Of a stretch of 64,000 nucleotides of DNA, positions 61,083 through 64,000 are shown one piece after another (position 1 is the stretch's first letter; each line of letters opens with the position of its first letter). The stretch is from Pseudomonas sp. Irchel 3E20 (GTDB lineage Bacteria; Pseudomonadota; Gammaproteobacteria; Pseudomonadales; Pseudomonadaceae), in the NCBI RefSeq assembly GCF_900187645.1, contig NZ_FYEE01000010.1:124001-188000 (forward strand), given 5' to 3'. A program made the position numbers and the translations under genes. The notes under the pieces were generated by a model. The model saw nothing but the letters and a program-made list of their open reading frames with translations. It was not told where the DNA came from and ran no database searches.

Positions 61083-62335
61083 ACGCATTCGCCGACCTGC
61101 TGATTATCGGCGCCGGCCCCGCCGGCATGGCCGCCGCCCTCGCCGCCGCCCCCAGTGGTGCGCGCATCGTGGTGCTGGACGACAACCCATTGCCCGGCGG
61201 GCAAATCTGGCGCGACGGCCCCCAGGCCAGCCTGCCCGCCCAGGCCCGCGCGATGCGCGAGCGCATGGCCGCGTGCGCCAACATCCGCCACTGCCCGGCC
61301 ACCCGGGTGATCGCCAGCGCCGGGGCCAAGGCTCTGCTGGTGGAAGACCCGGAGCGCGGTTGGACCCTGGCCTACGACAAATTGATCCTGTGCACCGGCG
61401 CCCGCGAACTGCTGCTGCCCTTCCCCGGCTGGACCCTGCCCGGGGTGACCGGCGCCGGCGGCCTGCAAGCGCTTATCAAGGGCGGCGTGCCAGTGCATGG
61501 CGAACGCCTGGTGATCGCCGGCAGCGGCCCGTTGCTACTGGCCAGCGCCGCCACCGCGCGGCACAACGGCGCCCAAGTGTTGCGCATCGCCGAGCAGGCC
61601 TCGCGGGCGGCCGTGGCCGGGTTCGCCGCGCAGTTGCCGCGCTGGCCGCGCAAATGGCTGCAATCGTTCGCCCTGTTCGACCGCCATTACCGCACCGCCA
61701 GCCACGTGGTCGCGGTGCTGGGCAGCCACCGCGTCGAAGGCGTGCGCCTGCACCAGCAGGGCAAAATCGTCGAAATCGAATGCGAGCGCCTCGCCTGCGG
61801 TTTTGGCCTGATCCCCAATACCCAGCTCGGCCAGGCCCTGGGCTATGCCCTCGACGGCCAGGCCCTGGCGGTGGACGCCTGGCAAGCGGCGAGCCTGGCC
61901 GACCATTACGCGGCCGGGGAATGCACCGGGTTCGGCGGCAGTGAACTGGCCCTGGTGGAAGGCCGCATCGCCGGGCTTGCGGCGGTGGGCGAGCAGGACG
62001 CGGCGCGGCGCCTGTGGCCGACCCGCGCCCGTTGGCAGGGCTTTGCCCGCGCCTTGCACCACGCCTTCGCCCTCGACCCGGCACTCAAGACCCTCGCCGC
62101 CGACGACACCCTGGTGTGCCGCTGCGAAGACGTGCCCTATGCCGCCCTCGCCCAGCACCGCCAATGGCGCGAGGCGAAACTGGCCACCCGCTGCGGCATG
62201 GGCGCGTGTCAGGGCCGGGTGTGCGGCGGCGCCACGGCGCACCTGTTCGGCTGGCAGGCCCCGGCGCCACGGCCACCGTTCAGCCCGGCGCGCATCCAGA
62301 CCCTGCTGAGCCTCGACGAGCAGCCGCCGGCATGA
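61079..62335 (+). CDS. lhpE: NAD(P)/FAD oxidoreductase with C-terminal BFD-like [2Fe-2S] domain
   Basis: A 418-residue protein of the HcnB/SoxA-alpha type: N-terminal FAD motif LLIIGAGPAGMAAALAAAPS, second dinucleotide motif VIAGSGPLLLASAATARHNG, and a C-terminal BFD-like cluster with Cys in LVCRCEDVPY and RCGMGACQGRVCGG. It overlaps the ferredoxin and AraC genes by four bases. Likely the alpha subunit of D-hydroxyproline dehydrogenase. Confidence 0.88.
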   Translation: MNAFADLLIIGAGPAGMAAALAAAPSGARIVVLDDNPLPGGQIWRDGPQASLPAQARAMRERMAACANIRHCPATRVIASAGAKALLVEDPERGWTLAYDKLILCTGARELLLPFPGWTLPGVTGAGGLQALIKGGVPVHGERLVIAGSGPLLLASAATARHNGAQVLRIAEQASRAAVAGFAAQLPRWPRKWLQSFALFDRHYRTASHVVAVLGSHRVEGVRLHQQGKIVEIECERLACGFGLIPNTQLGQALGYALDGQALAVDAWQAASLADHYAAGECTGFGGSELALVEGRIAGLAAVGEQDAARRLWPTRARWQGFARALHHAFALDPALKTLAADDTLVCRCEDVPYAALAQHRQWREAKLATRCGMGACQGRVCGGATAHLFGWQAPAPRPPFSPARIQTLLSLDEQPPA

Positions 62336-63153
62336 AACCAAGGCTTTGCGCGGCACCGGCGAGTCACTATGATCCGGCAGGTCCCCATCAGGCCTGCCAC
62401 GCCATGTACGTCTCGCTCAACAGCCTCACGCCGTGCGACCTGCCCAGCCTGCTGCGCAGCCTGCAACCCATCGCGCCGCTGCTCGACACCCTCACGGACG
62501 TGGTGTTCTTCATCAAGGACGACCAGGCGCGCTACGCCTTCGTCAACCAAACCCTGGCCCGGCGCTGCGGCTTCAAACACCGCCATGAACTGCTGGGGCG
62601 CACCGCCGAAAGCGTCTTCCCCGAACGCTTCGGCCCGCTCTACACCGAGCAGGACCGCCGCGTGCTGGCCAGCGGCCGGGAACTGGCCGATCAACTGGAG
62701 CTGCACTTGTACTTCGGCAACCAACCGGTGTGGTGCCTGACCCACAAACTGGCCCTGCGCGACGAACAGGGGCGCATCGTCGGCCTGGCCGGGATCTCCC
62801 GCGACCTGCAATTGCCCCAGTCCAGCCACCCGGCGTTCCCCAAACTGGCGGCGGTGGACGCCCACATCCGCCAGCATTTCGCCCGCCCCGTGAGCCTGGC
62901 CGAACTGACTGCCCTGGCCGGGCTCTCGGTGGCGCAACTGGAGCGCCACTGCAAGCGGATCTTCCAGCTCACGCCCCGGCAGATGATCCACAAGGCGCGC
63001 CTGGAAGAAGCTTCGCGCCTGCTGCTGGAACACGAGCTGCCCATCACCGACATCGCCCTGCGCTGCGGCTACACCGACCACAGCGCCTTCAGCCGCCAAT
63101 TCCGCGCCCTCACTGGGCTATCGCCGAGCCAGTACCGCGAGAGCCATCGCTGA
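62332..63153 (+). CDS. lhpR: AraC-family regulator with PAS domain
   Basis: About 273 residues: a PAS-like sensor (about 50-150; LTDVVFFIKDDQARYAFVNQ) and a C-terminal HTH_18 AraC domain (LAGLSVAQLERHCKRIFQLT, ITDIALRCGYTDHSAFSRQF). The start at 62332 (ATGA overlap with the preceding stop) is used; an internal ATG at 62404 is equally possible and would remove 24 low-complexity residues. It is probably the hydroxyproline-responsive activator of the operon, like P. aeruginosa LhpR. Confidence 0.85.
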   Translation: MKPRLCAAPASHYDPAGPHQACHAMYVSLNSLTPCDLPSLLRSLQPIAPLLDTLTDVVFFIKDDQARYAFVNQTLARRCGFKHRHELLGRTAESVFPERFGPLYTEQDRRVLASGRELADQLELHLYFGNQPVWCLTHKLALRDEQGRIVGLAGISRDLQLPQSSHPAFPKLAAVDAHIRQHFARPVSLAELTALAGLSVAQLERHCKRIFQLTPRQMIHKARLEEASRLLLEHELPITDIALRCGYTDHSAFSRQFRALTGLSPSQYRESHR

Positions 63154-63157
63154 CACT

Positions 63158-63304
63158 GCGGGGCTTGCCCGCAATGGGGCCCATACCGCCGACAGATCGT
63201 CACTGCCCAGAAGGCCGCCATCGCGAGCAAGGCTCGCGCCCACGAAAGTGGCCCCCAAAGCCCCACACACAACCCTGTGGGAGCGAGCCGGCTCGCGATG
63301 CGGC
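63158..63304. repeat. REP cluster after the hydroxyproline operon
   Basis: A partial direct core (63158-63180), a reverse core CCATCGCGAGCAAGGCTCGC (about 63220-63243) and a direct core GTGGGAGCGAGCCGGCTCGC (63277-63304). Same family A as at 58.4 kb. Confidence 0.8.
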
Positions 63305-63565
63305 CGACATAGCCGCGCCAGAAATACCGCCGCCCAGGCCAGCCCACTTGCACAGAAGATCACGTACAGGCCCATGCCCCAGGTGTTCCTTTAAAGCGCG
63401 CCACAGTGGGGCGATGCTCCCTTATGTAACACCCGGTTTTACCCCACGCCCCACCCGCCTCCATTCCGCGCTTTGTAGCGCAGCCTTGTAGGACATACGC
63501 CATAAGGCCCAGTTAAAAATTACCGGCAAATATCAGAAACAGGCACGCGGATTGCTAAATAAATA

Positions 63566-63575
63566 TCGTATACGA
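63566..63575 (+). promoter_or_regulatory. Perfect GTATAC palindrome upstream of the ABC binding protein
   Basis: TCGTATACGA is a perfect palindrome 49 bp before the ATG, with a near-repeat CAATACGAT 16 bp on. It matches the sites before gntR and the NCS2 permease, suggesting control by the GntR protein. Confidence 0.6.
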
Positions 63576-63623
63576 AATTCCCAATACGATAGCCAACAGC
63601 ACCTTCCCCACCACGAGGCCTCT

Positions 63624-64000
63624 ATGAAAAACCCCGCATTTGCCGTAGCCCTCAGCGCTGTTCTCAGTTCTTCCTTTATGGCCACCGCCCACGCCGACAA
63701 ACTCGATGACATCATCGGTTCCGGCAAGCTGCGCTGTGCCGTGACCCTGGACTTCCCGCCCATGGGTTTTCGTGACGAGGCCAACAAACCCGCCGGTTTC
63801 GACGTGGACTACTGCAACGACCTGGCCAAGGTGCTGGGAGTGGACGCCGAGATCGTCGAGACGCCGTTCCCCGACCGCATCCCGGCGTTGGTGTCCGGCC
63901 GCGCCGATGTGATCGTCGCCTCCACCTCCGACACTCTGGAGCGGGCCAAGACCGTGGGCCTGACCGTGCCTTACTTCGCCTTCCAGATGGTGGTGCTGAC
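63624..64000 (+). CDS. ABC transporter amino-acid-type substrate-binding protein, N-terminal part
   Basis: The first 125 residues of a family 3 periplasmic binding protein, open to the right edge. Signal peptide (KNPAFAVALSAVLSSSF..., cleavage after AHA), then SGKLRCAVTLDFPPMGFRDE and AGFDVDYCNDLAKVLGVDAE, typical of polar amino-acid binding proteins. GAGG lies before the ATG. From its place after the hydroxyproline operon and under a GntR-type palindrome it may bind hydroxyproline; this is inference. Confidence 0.88.
   Translation, partial: MKNPAFAVALSAVLSSSFMATAHADKLDDIIGSGKLRCAVTLDFPPMGFRDEANKPAGFDVDYCNDLAKVLGVDAEIVETPFPDRIPALVSGRADVIVASTSDTLERAKTVGLTVPYFAFQMVVL

Noticed and set aside
59672..61498. 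Leftward frame of 608 codons across the hydroxyproline genes
   Set aside because: Spans several overlapping genes in antisense with no domain resemblance.

Overview
The window looks like a chromosomal segment of a Pseudomonas of the fluorescens group. The grounds are high GC with strong third-position GC bias, Pseudomonas-type REP/REPIN palindromes between genes, a PrrF-type iron sRNA, a CrcZ/CrcY-type sRNA, Pseudomonas-typical families (DUF1652, a DUF6124-like protein) and a liu leucine/isovalerate cluster. There are no rRNA or tRNA genes, IS elements, CRISPR arrays or phage structural genes. About 57 genes are supported; the usher at the left edge and the binding protein at the right edge are cut by the window.

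Layout. 0-3.5 kb: a chaperone-usher fimbrial operon (two pilins, then the usher). 4.1-9 kb: a MarR-controlled tripartite drug efflux operon (marR, outer-membrane lipoprotein, EmrA-like, EmrB-like). 9.2-14.6 kb: tamA-tamB. 14.7-20.4 kb: an acetyltransferase, xthA, a PstS-like/OmpA fusion, and an acyl-CoA dehydrogenase divergent from a LysR regulator. 20.4-34.2 kb: leucine catabolism. liuR-liuE and liuABCD are separated by a CrcY-like sRNA, an acyl-CoA synthetase and an iron-regulated fecI-fecR-TonB receptor module. Near-identical 16-bp palindromes precede liuR, the acyl-CoA synthetase and liuA, suggesting one LiuR regulon. 34.2-41.1 kb: a PrtR/CI-like repressor whose catalytic serine is Ala, a DUF6124-like gene, the PrrF sRNA with Fur box, an M14 carboxypeptidase, an FAD/NAD(P) protein, a lipoprotein, and an XRE-cupin regulator divergent from an EamA exporter across a perfect 22-bp palindrome. 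41.3-47.4 kb: a six-gene Mrp/Sha cation/proton antiporter operon. 47.4-55.6 kb: small uncharacterised proteins, one pseudogene, a chemoreceptor, a DksA-like protein without a full zinc finger, a response regulator lacking its phospho-acceptor Asp, DUF1652 and a PAS-LuxR regulator. 55.7-64 kb: an NCS2 xanthine/uracil-type permease, a GntR regulator, a hydroxyproline operon (epimerase, three-part D-hydroxyproline dehydrogenase, AraC regulator) and the start of an ABC amino-acid binding protein.

The strongest regulatory observations are the two sRNAs (iron and carbon control), the LiuR operator trio, and the GTATAC palindromes shared by the NCS2, gntR and binding-protein promoters. I did not find a clearly new multi-gene system. 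The best leads for new biology are the apparently uncleavable repressor, the orphan pseudo-receiver regulator, the C-terminal-sensor chemoreceptor and the LiuR/CrcY arrangement around the split liu cluster. Family names come from reading the protein sequences; no database search was run.
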